Positions 1 to 8,559 of a stretch of 64,000 bases of DNA are shown here, piece after piece (position 1 is the stretch's first letter; each line of letters begins with the position of its first letter). The notes under the pieces are model-generated. The model saw nothing but the letters and a program-made list of their open reading frames with translations, was not told the DNA's origin and made no database searches. Position numbers and translations under genes: made by a program. The stretch is from assembly GCF_003049685.1 (NCBI RefSeq), contig NZ_PYSY02000001.1, positions 2,441,990 to 2,505,989 on the forward strand, given 5' to 3'. Source of the DNA: Brucella pituitosa (GTDB taxonomy: Bacteria; Pseudomonadota; Alphaproteobacteria; Rhizobiales; Rhizobiaceae).

Positions 1-911
1 GCAATCGCCTCATCCTTTTCGAGTTGCTTGATGAGCTTATCCGGTTCAGCCGCGTAGGAGCGGCCAAAGACGGCTCTCAAATCCTCTTCAATGTAGCCGA
101 TCGAATCCTGCTCGTTGCTGCCGCCACCAAAATATGCGCGATCACGATCATCGACCAATGCGAAGATGCTGCGGCTCACCGAAACACGTGGCGTGCGGGT
201 GTGGCCCGCTTCTTTCCAGGCTTCACGATAGGCGCGGATCTGCTTGGCCTGCTGGATATGCAAAGGCTCGCCTGACTCGTCCTTCTTCAGGGTCGAGCTT
301 TGCAGGTTCATGCCAAGCTTTCCGGCCCAAATTGCGGTTGCGTCCGAGGCAGCGCCCCACCAGATACGATCTCTGAGACCTTCCGAATGCGGCTCGATGC
401 GCAGCAGACCGGGAGGGTTCGGAAACATTGGACGTGGGTTCGGCTGGGCAAAGCCTTCGCCTTTCAGCGCTTCGAAGAACGCCTCGCCATGCTGACGGCC
501 CATATCGGCATCGGTCTTGCCCTCTTCCGGCGCATAACCGAAATAACGCCAGCCATCGATCACCTGTTCCGGCGAGCCGCGGCTGATACCGAGCTGCAGA
601 CGGCCCTTGGAAATCAGGTCCGCAGCACTGGCATCTTCAACCATATAGAACGGGTTTTCATACCGCATATCGATGACAGCAGTGCCGATCTCGATCTTGC
701 TCGTCCTGGCACCAACGGCTGCAAGTAGCGGAAATGGCGAGGCAAGCTGGCGCGCAAAATGATGCACACGGAAATAGGCGCCGTCCGCGCCCAGTTCCTC
801 GGCGGCAACAGCAAGGTCAATCGATTGCAGAAGCGCATCGCTTGCGGAACGGGTTCCCGATTGCGGCGATGGCGACCAATGGCCAAATGAAAGAAAGCCG
901 ATTTTTTTCAT
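1..911 (-). CDS. LLM-class flavin-dependent oxidoreductase (luciferase-like), C-terminus off window
   Basis: The minus frame starts at ATG 909-911 (protein start MKKIGFLSFGHW) and stays open to the window edge, giving about 303 residues. The family are FMN- or F420-using monooxygenases with a TIM-barrel fold. Visible family features are the N-terminal beta strand, the segment AAEELGADGAYFRVHHFA near residues 37-54, and LQLGISRGSPEQ near residues 106-117, typical of the bacterial luciferase group. The substrate cannot be told from sequence. It is divergent from, and unrelated in function to, the ABC transporter operon to its right. No frame breaks are seen in the visible part; the C-terminal part lies outside the window. 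Confidence 0.85.
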   Translation of the reverse strand, partial: MKKIGFLSFGHWSPSPQSGTRSASDALLQSIDLAVAAEELGADGAYFRVHHFARQLASPFPLLAAVGARTSKIEIGTAVIDMRYENPFYMVEDASAADLISKGRLQLGISRGSPEQVIDGWRYFGYAPEEGKTDADMGRQHGEAFFEALKGEGFAQPNPRPMFPNPPGLLRIEPHSEGLRDRIWWGAASDATAIWAGKLGMNLQSSTLKKDESGEPLHIQQAKQIRAYREAWKEAGHTRTPRVSVSRSIFALVDDRDRAYFGGGSNEQDSIGYIEEDLRAVFGRSYAAEPDKLIKQLEKDEAI

Positions 912-1289
912 GACTATGTTCCTCAGAGCGTACTCCGACCGGCGTGAAACGTTGACCGGCAGGATTATGCTTCAAACGTTGTGCAGTGGCACTTTTCATC
1001 AGTTTTGTCAGAATATGGCGGCAGGCGATAGTCATTGAAAGGGCCCTGAACACAGTGTTCATGAAACGGAATATAACGGGCAGTGGATTGCCCGATACTG
1101 ACAACGTGCGGGCAACGCGAGGACAACACGTTGACAGCCCAAACAGACCAGATTAAGCCTCGATATGAGGCGGATTGGCCTTCCATCCCAACATAGAGTT
1201 TGGGCCCAACATAGAGTTTGGGATTGGATGAAAGGTCAATGTCCACAAAATGCCCAAACAGGCAGCGCACTAAAACAGGGGAGATTTTT
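912..1289. other. 378-bp intergenic region between divergent genes
   Basis: The region separates the minus-strand monooxygenase from the plus-strand binding-protein gene, so it should carry promoters for both. Apart from the 18-bp tandem duplication at 1187-1222, I see no recognisable operator or RNA structure. The start of the downstream gene is preceded by a good Shine-Dalgarno (GGGGAG, about 1278-1283). Confidence 0.5.
1187..1222. repeat. Two tandem 18-bp direct repeats
   Basis: The 18-mer CCCAACATAGAGTTTGGG occurs twice with no gap (1187-1204 and 1205-1222). Each copy is an imperfect palindrome (CCCAA at one end, TTGGG at the other). It lies about 70-100 bp upstream of the binding-protein start and could be a duplicated operator half or a slippage duplication. 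Confidence 0.8.
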
Positions 1290-2243
1290 ATGCGTTCTAT
1301 GCTTCTGGCCTTGCTGGCCGCAACGGCTATCGCCACTTCGGCACAGGCCAAGGATGTAACGGTTGCCGTTACTGCTATCGTTGAACATCCGGCACTTGAT
1401 GCTGCGCGCGACGGCGTGAAGGATGCGCTGGCTGAAGCCGGTTTCAAGGAAGGCGAAAATCTCAAATTCGTCTATCAGTCCGCTCAGGGTAATCCGGCAA
1501 CAGCCGCCCAGATCGCACGCCAGTTCGTTGGCGAAGCTCCGGACGTCATCGTTCCGATCTCGACACCTTCTGCACAGGCCGTTGTTTCCGCAACGCGTGA
1601 TATTCCGATTGTCTTCACCGCCGTTTCCGATCCGCTTGGCGCACAGCTCGTCAAGGACATGGCAAAGCCGGGTGGCAATGTAACCGGCCTTTCCGACATG
1701 TCGCCAGTTGTTGAGCACATCAAGCTCATCAAGGAAGTGATGCCGAACATCAAAAAGCTTGGCTATCTCTATAATTCCGGTGAAACCAACTCCGTGTCGC
1801 TTCTGGCAGCACTGAAGGAAGCCGCTTCCGCCGAAGGCATCGAAATCGTGGAATCGGCTGCCACCAAGTCGGCTGAAGTTCAGGGTGCAGCGCGCGCCCT
1901 CGTCGGCCGCGCGGACGCTATGTATGTTCCGACCGACAACACCATCGTTTCGGCTCTGGAAAGCGCCGTCGGTGTTGCTGAAGAAAGCAAACTGCCGCTC
2001 TTCACCGCGGATACGGATTCCGTCAAGCGCGGTGCGCTCGCGGCTCTCGGCTTCAACTATTACGACGTTGGCAAGCAGACCGGCGCTGTCGTTGTGAAAA
2101 TCCTCAACGGTGAAAAGCCAGGCGATATCGCTGTCGACATTGCCAAGGGCACCGACCTCGTCATCAATCTTGCTGCAGCCAAGAAGATGGGCGTCGAATT
2201 CCCGCAGGCTGTTATCGACCGCGCAACCAGCAAGGTCGAATGA
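1290..2243 (+). CDS. ABC transporter substrate-binding protein (TrpX-like family)
   Basis: This is a 317-residue periplasmic binding protein of the ABC_sub_bind (PF04392) type. The N-terminus (residues 1-20, MRSMLLALLAATAIATSAQA) is a clear Sec signal peptide ending in AQA. Blocks typical of the family follow: PDVIVPISTPSAQAV, PIVFTAVSDPLGAQLV and LGFNYYDVGKQTG. I chose ATG 1290 over in-frame upstream codons because it has a GGGGAG ribosome site and gives the signal peptide. A strong hairpin terminator follows at 2266. The permease and ATPase of the same transporter lie downstream at 3981-5656, with an oxidase gene between. Family members bind aromatic amino acids or related small molecules; the ligand here is not deducible. 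Confidence 0.9.
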   Translation: MRSMLLALLAATAIATSAQAKDVTVAVTAIVEHPALDAARDGVKDALAEAGFKEGENLKFVYQSAQGNPATAAQIARQFVGEAPDVIVPISTPSAQAVVSATRDIPIVFTAVSDPLGAQLVKDMAKPGGNVTGLSDMSPVVEHIKLIKEVMPNIKKLGYLYNSGETNSVSLLAALKEAASAEGIEIVESAATKSAEVQGAARALVGRADAMYVPTDNTIVSALESAVGVAEESKLPLFTADTDSVKRGALAALGFNYYDVGKQTGAVVVKILNGEKPGDIAVDIAKGTDLVINLAAAKKMGVEFPQAVIDRATSKVE

Positions 2244-2265
2244 TCGGTCTCCAGATATAATTGCA

Positions 2266-2296
2266 AAGGGCGGGATGATCTCCCGCCCTTTTCTTT
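2266..2296 (+). terminator. Rho-independent terminator after the binding-protein gene
   Basis: AAGGGCGGGA (2266-2275) pairs with TCCCGCCCTT (2281-2290), followed by TTCTTT. The placement inside the transporter cluster suggests the binding protein is made in excess over the downstream genes, as is common for ABC importers. Confidence 0.8.
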
Positions 2297-2327
2297 GAAA
2301 TCTCTTTCCAACAGTTGAGCCTTTAAA

Positions 2328-3645
2328 ATGCCTGCCATTCGTATCCTTCCTGCTGATGACAACACCAATGGCTGGAGCAGGATATTACCAATTCGCACGC
2401 CAAATGCGGCGCTCAAAGGCGATATCAAGGCCGACTGGATTGTGCTGGGTGCTGGCTATGCAGGTGTTGCCGCCGCAAGAAGGCTGGCCGAGAACCGCCC
2501 CAACGACCAGATTGCATTGATCGATGCGCAGGAGGTCGGAAAAGGCACATCCGGGCGCGCTGCGGGTTTTGCCATCGATCTGCCGCACAATGTCAGTTCT
2601 TCGATGGAGGAGCTGGCTAAGTCGCACAGCTACCGTGCGCTGGCGCGTGCCGCTATCGACCATCTCAAACAGCAGATTGACCAGCACGGCATCGACTGCG
2701 ACTGGCGACAGGACGGAAAGTTTCACGCAGCGGTTTCAGATCAGGGGATGCGTGAGGTTCTCGAACCGACAGTCAAAGAGCTGGAGCGTCTTAAAGAGCC
2801 CTTCGACTGGCTGGAAGGCGATGCTCTGGCTAAAAGGCTCGGCACAAGCCATTTCAAAGCAGCGATCTTCACCTATGGCACCTCGCTTTTAAACCCGGCA
2901 GCTCTGGTGCGTGGCCTTGCCGACAGCCTGCCCGACAATGTTACGCTTTATGAGAACTCTGCCGTGACCAAAATCGACTATGGCGACCGCATTCTCATTA
3001 CCACGCCAAAAGGCAGCATTCAGGCACCTGCCATGATCCTGACGGTCAACGGCTTCGGTGAGCAGTTCGGTTTTCAGGCGCAAGCTCCTGAACTTTGCAG
3101 CCCATGCGAGCTTAAGCCGACAACTCACCAATGACGAGTACAGGGCCATCGGCGAAATCGAGCCCTGGGGCCTGACACCGGCCAATTCCTTTGCCGGTAT
3201 CACCATGCGTTTGACATCGGATCGGCGCATACTGGTCCGGCAGAACGTGCATTTCTGCCCGTCGCTCCGCCAGTCGAATGCGCGGCGTGAAACAATCAAG
3301 CGTGAGCATAAGCGGCTTTTCGATGAGCGTTTCCCGATGCTGTCAAACGTCGATATGGAACACACATGGACGGGCTTCATCTGCCTGTCGCGCAATGGCG
3401 CTCCGGGTTTTGGGCAGATCGCCAAGAATGTTTACACCTCGCTTTGCCAGAACGGCGTCGGCATCACCAAAGGCACGATAGGCGGCATACTTGCAGCCGA
3501 TATGGCCTGCGATATCGATAATCCGATGATCGACGACATGCTGAAGCTTGGCAGCCCGACCGAACTGCCGCCACGACCATTCCTCGATATCGGCGTGCGC
3601 GCACGATTTGCCTGGGAGCTATGGCGTGCACGCGGTGAAGTGTGA
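2328..3645 (+). CDS. FAD-dependent oxidoreductase (DAO family), frameshifted
   Basis: The product resembles DadA/GlcD-type FAD amine or amino-acid oxidases. A dinucleotide-binding motif, VLGAGYAGVAAARRLAE, sits near residues 38-54 and is followed by an acidic residue (LIDAQ) for the FAD ribose. The C-terminal part contains the family block FICLSRNGAPGFGQIAKNVY and the glycine-rich GVGITKGTIGGILAAD. The frame breaks near 3071-3074 in a TTTT run (NGFGEQFGF then FRRKLLNFAAHASL in the next frame), best explained by an indel in the run. Intact length would be about 438 residues. The gene sits inside an ABC importer cluster, so the imported compound may be its substrate; this is inference. Confidence 0.85.
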
Positions 3646-3980
3646 GCGAAACCGAGTGAGCCGAATATTGTAACAGGCGCACAGACTGGTGCTTTTTGGC
3701 GCATTTGCAGCGATAATGCTTGCTTATTGGAGCTTTGGGTTGTATCGGGAAAAGACAGAGCCAGAACAATCGCAAGCAATAAAATTGCGCATGAAAAACC
3801 GGGGAATGGTTCCAAAGGCAAATGTGTTTGGAACAAACTCAAATCAAAACCGGTCGTGATTGAAACAGGTCTTTCGGACATGTAGGGGCAAATGCCTGAA
3901 TGTGCGAAAGCCAGTGAATCTATGTGCCTCGAATGGTGCGTTTTCATTTTCAATGACGGCAAAGAACAAGGAATCTCAAT
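3646..3980. other. 335-bp intergenic region, no gene seen
   Basis: The region lies between the oxidase and permease genes, which point the same way. Frames here give only short or antisense translations without family features. A weak purine run (AAGGAATC, about 3968-3975) precedes the permease GTG start. No terminator or repeat was recognised. Confidence 0.4.
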
Positions 3981-4865
3981 GTGAGTCAGATCGCCTTCTG
4001 GGGTGCGGTCGAATTGGGCCTCGTCTTCTCTTTTGTCGCCATCGGCGTTTATCTGGCTTTCCGAGTGCTCGATTTCCCCGATCTGACCGTGGATGGCTCG
4101 TTTCCGCTTGGTGCGGCCGTAACCGGCGTTCTGATCCTTGCTGGCTGGAATCCATGGCTTTCCGCCGGTGTTGCGATGATTGCAGGCTCGATTGCCGGTC
4201 TGGTGACTGCGACGCTCAATGTGCGCTTCAAGATCCTCAACCTGCTGGCTTCCATTCTGACGATGATTGCACTGTTCTCGGTCAATCTGCGCGTCATGGG
4301 CCGTCCGAATATAGCACTGATTAATCAGGATACGATGCTGTCTCCGTTTTTCGGTCACGGCATCCCTGAATATTATGTGCGTCCGGCCTTCCTGTTCGTT
4401 CTGGTTGCAATCACGGTATTCCTCGTCTGGCGCTTCCTTGAAAGCGACATGGGCCTCGCCATGCGTGCAACCGGTGCCAATCCTAAAATGGCCCGCGCGC
4501 AGGGCGTACGCACTGATCGCCAGATTTATCTTGGCATGGCGCTCTCCAACGCGCTCGTGGCACTTGGCGGCTCGCTTTTCGCCCAGACAAACGGCTTTGC
4601 AGACGTGACCTCCGGCGTTGGCACCATCGTTGTTGGTCTTGCCGCTGTGATCATCGGTGAAACATTGCTGCGCTCGCGTCTCATCCTCGTCATTCTCATT
4701 GGCTGTGTTGCCGGTTCGATCATCTACCGCATCGCTATCCAGCTCGCACTTTCCAATGGCAGTATCGTCGGGCTTCAGGCTTCCGATCTCAATATCGCCA
4801 CAGCGCTTCTCGTCACCTTCGCACTGATCTTGCCGCGCCTGCGCCGTGGAGGAGCATCATCATGA
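3981..4865 (+). CDS. ABC transporter permease (TrpY-like)
   Basis: This 294-residue inner-membrane protein has about eight hydrophobic segments and belongs to the branched-chain-type permease group (BPD_transp_2). The N-terminal region contains FRVLDFPDLTVDGSFPLGAA, characteristic of permeases paired with PF04392 binding proteins. The EAA-like loop may lie around MRATGANPKMARAQGV (about residues 159-174). I use GTG at 3981 because the nearby ATG at 3980 is out of frame and immediately stopped. The last four bases overlap the start of the ATPase gene, so the two are translationally coupled. Confidence 0.9.
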   Translation: MSQIAFWGAVELGLVFSFVAIGVYLAFRVLDFPDLTVDGSFPLGAAVTGVLILAGWNPWLSAGVAMIAGSIAGLVTATLNVRFKILNLLASILTMIALFSVNLRVMGRPNIALINQDTMLSPFFGHGIPEYYVRPAFLFVLVAITVFLVWRFLESDMGLAMRATGANPKMARAQGVRTDRQIYLGMALSNALVALGGSLFAQTNGFADVTSGVGTIVVGLAAVIIGETLLRSRLILVILIGCVAGSIIYRIAIQLALSNGSIVGLQASDLNIATALLVTFALILPRLRRGGASS

Positions 4866-5656
4866 TCGAAGTTTCCAATCTCGAAGTCATTTTCGGTCGT
4901 GGAACACCGCTTGAAAAACAGGTGCTCAACAAGATCAACCTGACGATGGAGCAAGGCTCTTTCGTGACCGTGATCGGCTCCAACGGCGCTGGCAAATCGA
5001 CAATGCTTGGCGTTCTGGCAGGCGATGTCATCCCCACCGCAGGCAAGGTCGTGATCAGCGGACAGGATGTGACCCGCAAGTCCACTGCCGAGCGCGCCGG
5101 TCTTGTGGCACGCGTGTTTCAGGACCCGCTTGCGGGCAGCTGCGGCACGCTGACGATTGAAGAGAACCTGGCACTGGCTGCATCGCGTGGAACACGCCGT
5201 GGCCTGACCCATGCGCTCAATTCCAAGCGCCGTGAGTGGTTCCGCGAACGCATGGCAAGTCTTAATCTTGGCCTTGAAAACCGTATGCAGGATCGCATGG
5301 AGCTTCTCTCTGGCGGTCAGCGTCAGGCGCTCTCGCTGATCATGGCCACTCTCGCCGGTTCAGAAGTGCTGCTGCTTGATGAACATACCGCAGCCCTTGA
5401 TCCGGGCATGGCTGAATTCGTCATGGAACTGACCCGCACATTGGTTGCCGAAAACAAGCTGACAGCACTCATGGTCACGCATTCCATGCGTCAGGCGCTC
5501 GACTATGGCGACCGCACCATCATGCTGCATGGTGGCAAGATCCTGCTCGATGTGACAGGCGACAAGCGCAAGACACTGGGCGTTGAAGACCTCATCGAAA
5601 TGTTCCGCAAAGTGCGCGGACAGACACTCGATGACGATGCTTTGCTGATCGAATAA
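4862..5656 (+). CDS. ABC transporter ATP-binding protein (TrpZ-like)
   Basis: This 264-residue ATPase powers the importer encoded just upstream. Walker A is GSNGAGKST near residues 39-47, the Q-loop is in RVFQDP, the signature is LSGGQRQALSL near residue 149, Walker B is VLLLDEHTAALD, and the switch histidine is in MVTHSMRQA. Gln replaces Pro/Glu in some positions around the signature, as in other members of the family. It overlaps the permease gene by ATGA and is followed by a terminator, so it ends the operon. Confidence 0.93.
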   Translation: MIEVSNLEVIFGRGTPLEKQVLNKINLTMEQGSFVTVIGSNGAGKSTMLGVLAGDVIPTAGKVVISGQDVTRKSTAERAGLVARVFQDPLAGSCGTLTIEENLALAASRGTRRGLTHALNSKRREWFRERMASLNLGLENRMQDRMELLSGGQRQALSLIMATLAGSEVLLLDEHTAALDPGMAEFVMELTRTLVAENKLTALMVTHSMRQALDYGDRTIMLHGGKILLDVTGDKRKTLGVEDLIEMFRKVRGQTLDDDALLIE

Positions 5657-5678
5657 TATTACAAACAGCTTTGTTTCA

Positions 5679-5716
5679 CAGCCGCCGCTCAGTTTGACCG
5701 GCGGCTGTTTCGTTTG
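5679..5716 (+). terminator. Rho-independent terminator after the ABC operon
   Basis: CAGCCGCCG (5679-5687) pairs perfectly with CGGCGGCTG (5699-5707), followed by TTTCGTTT. It separates the ABC operon from holA. Confidence 0.8.
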
Positions 5717-5742
5717 AAAACGAATTGCGCTACTTAATCCTA

Positions 5743-6786
5743 ATGGCGCAAAAGAAAGCACACGAAGTCGATCAGTTTATTGGAAAGCCGAGCAGCTCGT
5801 TTCCGGTGGTGTTGCTCTACGGCCCTGATAAGGGACTGGTAAGCGAACGTGCGCGCCGCTATGCGAAGGCCACCAAACTGCCGCTGGACGATCCCTTCGC
5901 CGTCATCCGCATGGAAGCCGACGAGATCGATGCTGATCCCGCAAAGCTCGCCGATGAGGCACGCACAATCTCCATGTTTGGTGGCGAGCGGCTTATCTGG
6001 ATCAAGAATGCAGCCGGGCAGAAGAAGCTTGCCGATGCTGTGAAACTTTTGGCAACAGAGCCGCCGCGTGAAACATATATTCTGGTGGAAGCCGGCGACC
6101 TCAAGAAGGGTGCTGGCCTGCGCAGTGCTGTCGAGAACGCGACCGCTGGCATGGCCCTGCCCTGCTATTCAGACGATGCACGCGGTATTGATGGCGTGAT
6201 TGACGACGTTCTGGCCGAATGGAAAATGCAGATCACGATGGATGGGCGCCAGCTGTTGCGGGCGAGCCTTGGCGGTGATCGTCTGGCCACGCGTGGCGAG
6301 CTGGAAAAGCTTTGCCTCTATGCGCGCGGCAAAGAACGCATCGATATAGACGATGTGCGGGAAGCCGTTGGCGATGTGGCCGGGCTTTCGACCGACGAAG
6401 TAGTGGATGCTGTTCTGAACGGCGATCTGTCGCGTTTTGAGACGACATTTGATCGCGTCGTGAAATCGGGAACCGCACCGTTTCTGGTTCTGAACACAGC
6501 GGCGCGCCAATTCCAGCAGATACAAAACCTCCGCCATATCGCGGACACCGAACGCAAAAGTGCTTCTGTCGTGGTAGCTTCTGCGCGTCCGCCGGTCTTC
6601 TTCAATCGCAAGAAGCTGATTGAAAATGCCGTCAGTCGCTGGAATGCGGAAAGCCTTTCCCGCGTGATGGAACGCCTGCAACGCGCCGTTCTTGAAAGCC
6701 GTCAGAATGCGGCACTGGCTGTTCCGATCATTCGCCAGTGCCTGCTCGCCATTTCTGTTGAAGCCGTGAAATTATCGCGCCGCTAA
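5743..6786 (+). CDS. holA: DNA polymerase III subunit delta
   Basis: The 347-residue product is the clamp-loader delta subunit, which opens the beta sliding clamp. Recognisable blocks are VVLLYGPDKGLVSERARRYA near residues 23-42, a degenerate nucleotide-binding region lacking a functional Walker A, ERLIWIKNA, and the C-terminal helical region with FNRKKLIENAVSRWNAESLS. An upstream TTG is in frame, but ATG 5743 (MAQKKAHEVDQFIG) matches the family start. It is the outermost gene of the conserved holA-parB-parA-rsmG-mnmG-mnmE order, although here it runs opposite to parB and is separated from it by an accessory stretch. Confidence 0.93.
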   Translation: MAQKKAHEVDQFIGKPSSSFPVVLLYGPDKGLVSERARRYAKATKLPLDDPFAVIRMEADEIDADPAKLADEARTISMFGGERLIWIKNAAGQKKLADAVKLLATEPPRETYILVEAGDLKKGAGLRSAVENATAGMALPCYSDDARGIDGVIDDVLAEWKMQITMDGRQLLRASLGGDRLATRGELEKLCLYARGKERIDIDDVREAVGDVAGLSTDEVVDAVLNGDLSRFETTFDRVVKSGTAPFLVLNTAARQFQQIQNLRHIADTERKSASVVVASARPPVFFNRKKLIENAVSRWNAESLSRVMERLQRAVLESRQNAALAVPIIRQCLLAISVEAVKLSRR

Positions 6787-7560
6787 GCAGATTCTTTCAA
6801 GCGAACAAGGCTCTATTGCGAAAATTTATAGATCAATGCATAGCATCAGCGATCACAGTCAAACGATTCTGATCGACATCATACTTTGCTATCATTTATT
6901 TCAGATAAAACAGTCTCAGATTGTAAGCCAGCTATAATGGCGTATATAAAGTATGTCGCACACATCAAAATAGCGCTCTTTGAACATCGGACTATACATC
7001 GCTATAAAAACTAAAATCCAATTATTCAAGTAAATTAAAACAAGCTATTTATTTACTGTTACAACCATACCATCTATATATATGGTAACTTTTTTCTTAT
7101 TGCTAACAACTTTTGCTTTATCTGTTTTTATTTCAGTGTTACCAACTTTAATGGAAACATTGCCATCGAATTGCATTGTTGTTTTTGTAATTGATTTTGA
7201 AGTGTCCGATTCAATTTTTAATGGCGTATCTATTCCCTTTGTATTTTCTGCATTTGCGCCAGATATAGATGCAAAGGCAGAAACTAAACAAATTGTTAAT
7301 ATTTTACCGATGTGCATTTTCTACTCCTAATACTATTGAAACAAAATCAAATCTGGTTCGAACTTAAAAGTAAGTTAATAAATCCGATTTATAAGTTAAT
7401 ATAAATTTATATAATTCTAAGTTAAGGCGGTAAATAGCAAAAAATAGCTACCTTATAATTTTTATTTAACTAAATAATATTTATCAGACTAATTTCCCCG
7501 CGAAAGGTTCCCACTTTCCACGACATGTTTTGGGCTAATTGCTTCACGTTTCATCATGCC
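6787..7560. other. AT-rich accessory stretch
   Basis: Base composition changes sharply after holA: long runs of A and T in place of the GC-richer sequence on both sides. The stretch holds one small minus-strand gene (7045-7317). The flanks, 6787-7044 and 7318-7560, have no other convincing reading frame, tRNA or transposase. The composition is a sign of horizontal acquisition or of a relaxed intergenic region; no direct-repeat boundaries were recognised. Confidence 0.6.
7045..7317 (-). CDS. Small secreted OstA/LptA-like protein
   Basis: This 90-residue protein begins with a signal peptide (MHIGKILTICLVSAFASISG, cleavage probably after ANA near residue 23). The mature part reads like one to two repeats of the OstA/LptA beta-jellyroll: MQFDGNVSIKVGNTEIKTDK near residues 48-67, then a V-rich strand. 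LptA carries lipopolysaccharide across the periplasm, but full LptA is about twice this length, so this is at most a one-domain relative. Codon use is AT-rich, unlike neighbouring genes. It stands alone with no lptB or lptC nearby. A periplasmic location is well supported; the function is not known. Confidence 0.7.
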   Translation of the reverse strand: MHIGKILTICLVSAFASISGANAENTKGIDTPLKIESDTSKSITKTTMQFDGNVSIKVGNTEIKTDKAKVVSNKKKVTIYIDGMVVTVNK

Positions 7561-8067
7561 TTATCCCAGTTTAAGCTGTGGGCTTTCCTGATATTTGAAC
7601 CACAGTGAAATGAGCCAGCCACCAAAATAACCTGCTGAAGCGCCCGATACGGCAGCTGTAATCAGCATCAAAGTGGATTGTTCCTGCGGATAGAACGCAT
7701 TGAGCACTGCCAGAACATATTGCGCACAGAAGAAGATCAGATTGCGGATCAGCGGCAAAGTCGTTCCGGCACTCTCGATACGCTTGTTCTCGCGATCAAC
7801 CGCGATAATACGCGGTCCCGTAAGATACCCGACAGGTGCCAGCAGCAACAGACCGACAAACCATGCGATCAGAAATGAACCGAACTGGTCCGAACCACGA
7901 TCAAAATTCAGGAAGCCGACGGCGATGAAGATCACCGGCACAAACAGCATTCTCCAAACTGTCACCGTTTGTGTTTCTCGTCCCTTGATCCCCGCGATGA
8001 TGAGATAGGCAAGCAGCCCCCAAACATAGACAGGCGTGTGAATGATAATTTGCGTCAGCATTTCCAT
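7561..8067 (-). CDS. Multi-pass membrane protein, DUF6622-like
   Basis: The 168-residue product has about five hydrophobic segments: residues 10-25, 37-55, 66-84, 106-122 and 135-155. A short polar loop (GPRIIAVDRENKRIESAG) lies near residues 84-101. It resembles small uncharacterised integral membrane proteins of Rhizobiales annotated as DUF6622; that family assignment is from memory and tentative. It is transcribed on the minus strand and has no obvious operon partner. Confidence 0.6.
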   Translation of the reverse strand: MEMLTQIIIHTPVYVWGLLAYLIIAGIKGRETQTVTVWRMLFVPVIFIAVGFLNFDRGSDQFGSFLIAWFVGLLLLAPVGYLTGPRIIAVDRENKRIESAGTTLPLIRNLIFFCAQYVLAVLNAFYPQEQSTLMLITAAVSGASAGYFGGWLISLWFKYQESPQLKLG

Positions 8068-8329
8068 AGATACGGTATCTCCCCAGCCCGGCGATCCAAA
8101 AGCAATGTTTCAATAATATAAGACTTATCGAAAGTCCGGCAGAAACCACTTTGGGCATTAAAAAGCCGCGATAATTTAGCAATCGATCAATAGCGCGTGA
8201 CCACTCTTTCCCAATCTTGAGCTTGTTGGCGCACCGAACAAGACTTCCTATGGTTCAATTTCATAGCTGAAATGACAACCACAACTTTGTCGTTGATCCA
8301 GTTTCTCTATAATTCATTGGAATAAAAGA

Positions 8330-8497
8330 ATGATCGGCTGCATCCCTCCAATTCTTCTGCTCATGCTAGGCGCTTTGCTTGGTTGGCTGATCGGCGGTGA
8401 TTATGGCGCCTTCTGGGGAAGCGCGGCTGGCGTTATCATCGGCGTCATCCTGATGATAACTATCGTCTTTTCGCTGATCAAAGCGCGTGGTCGATAA
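8330..8497 (+). CDS. 55-residue two-helix membrane protein
   Basis: A short open frame, ATG 8330-8332 to TAA 8495-8497, encodes MIGCIPPILLLMLGALLGWL followed by a second hydrophobic helix (AAGVIIGVILMITIVFSLIK) and a basic end (ARGR). An A/G-rich stretch (GGAATAAAAGA) precedes the start. The two helices are separated by a short glycine-rich turn, like other small phage-holin-like or stress-related membrane peptides, but no family is recognised. It has no overlap with another gene, and its end lies just before the parB terminator, which supports it being real. Confidence 0.6.
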   Translation: MIGCIPPILLLMLGALLGWLIGGDYGAFWGSAAGVIIGVILMITIVFSLIKARGR

Positions 8498-8501
8498 AAC
8501 G

Positions 8502-8530
8502 AAAAAGCCGTGAAACAAATGTTCCACGGC
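8502..8530 (-). terminator. Terminator of the parAB operon
   Basis: On the minus strand GCCGTGGAAC pairs with GTTTCACGGC around a short loop and is followed by TTTTT. It lies 30 bp after the parB stop. The same hairpin could also end the plus-strand small gene at 8330-8497. Confidence 0.8.
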
Positions 8531-8559
8531 CTCAAAGTCTGATTTCTAAACAGATGTCG

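Noticed and set aside
3432..4358. 308-codon open frame on the minus strand spanning the oxidase-permease gap
   Set aside because: It covers parts of two plus-strand genes and the gap; composition is polar and unlike any family, and both overlapped genes are well supported.
7045..7317. Full LptA
   Set aside because: The protein is about half the size of LptA, lacks the C-terminal repeats, and is not linked to lptB, lptC or rpoN, which usually accompany lptA.
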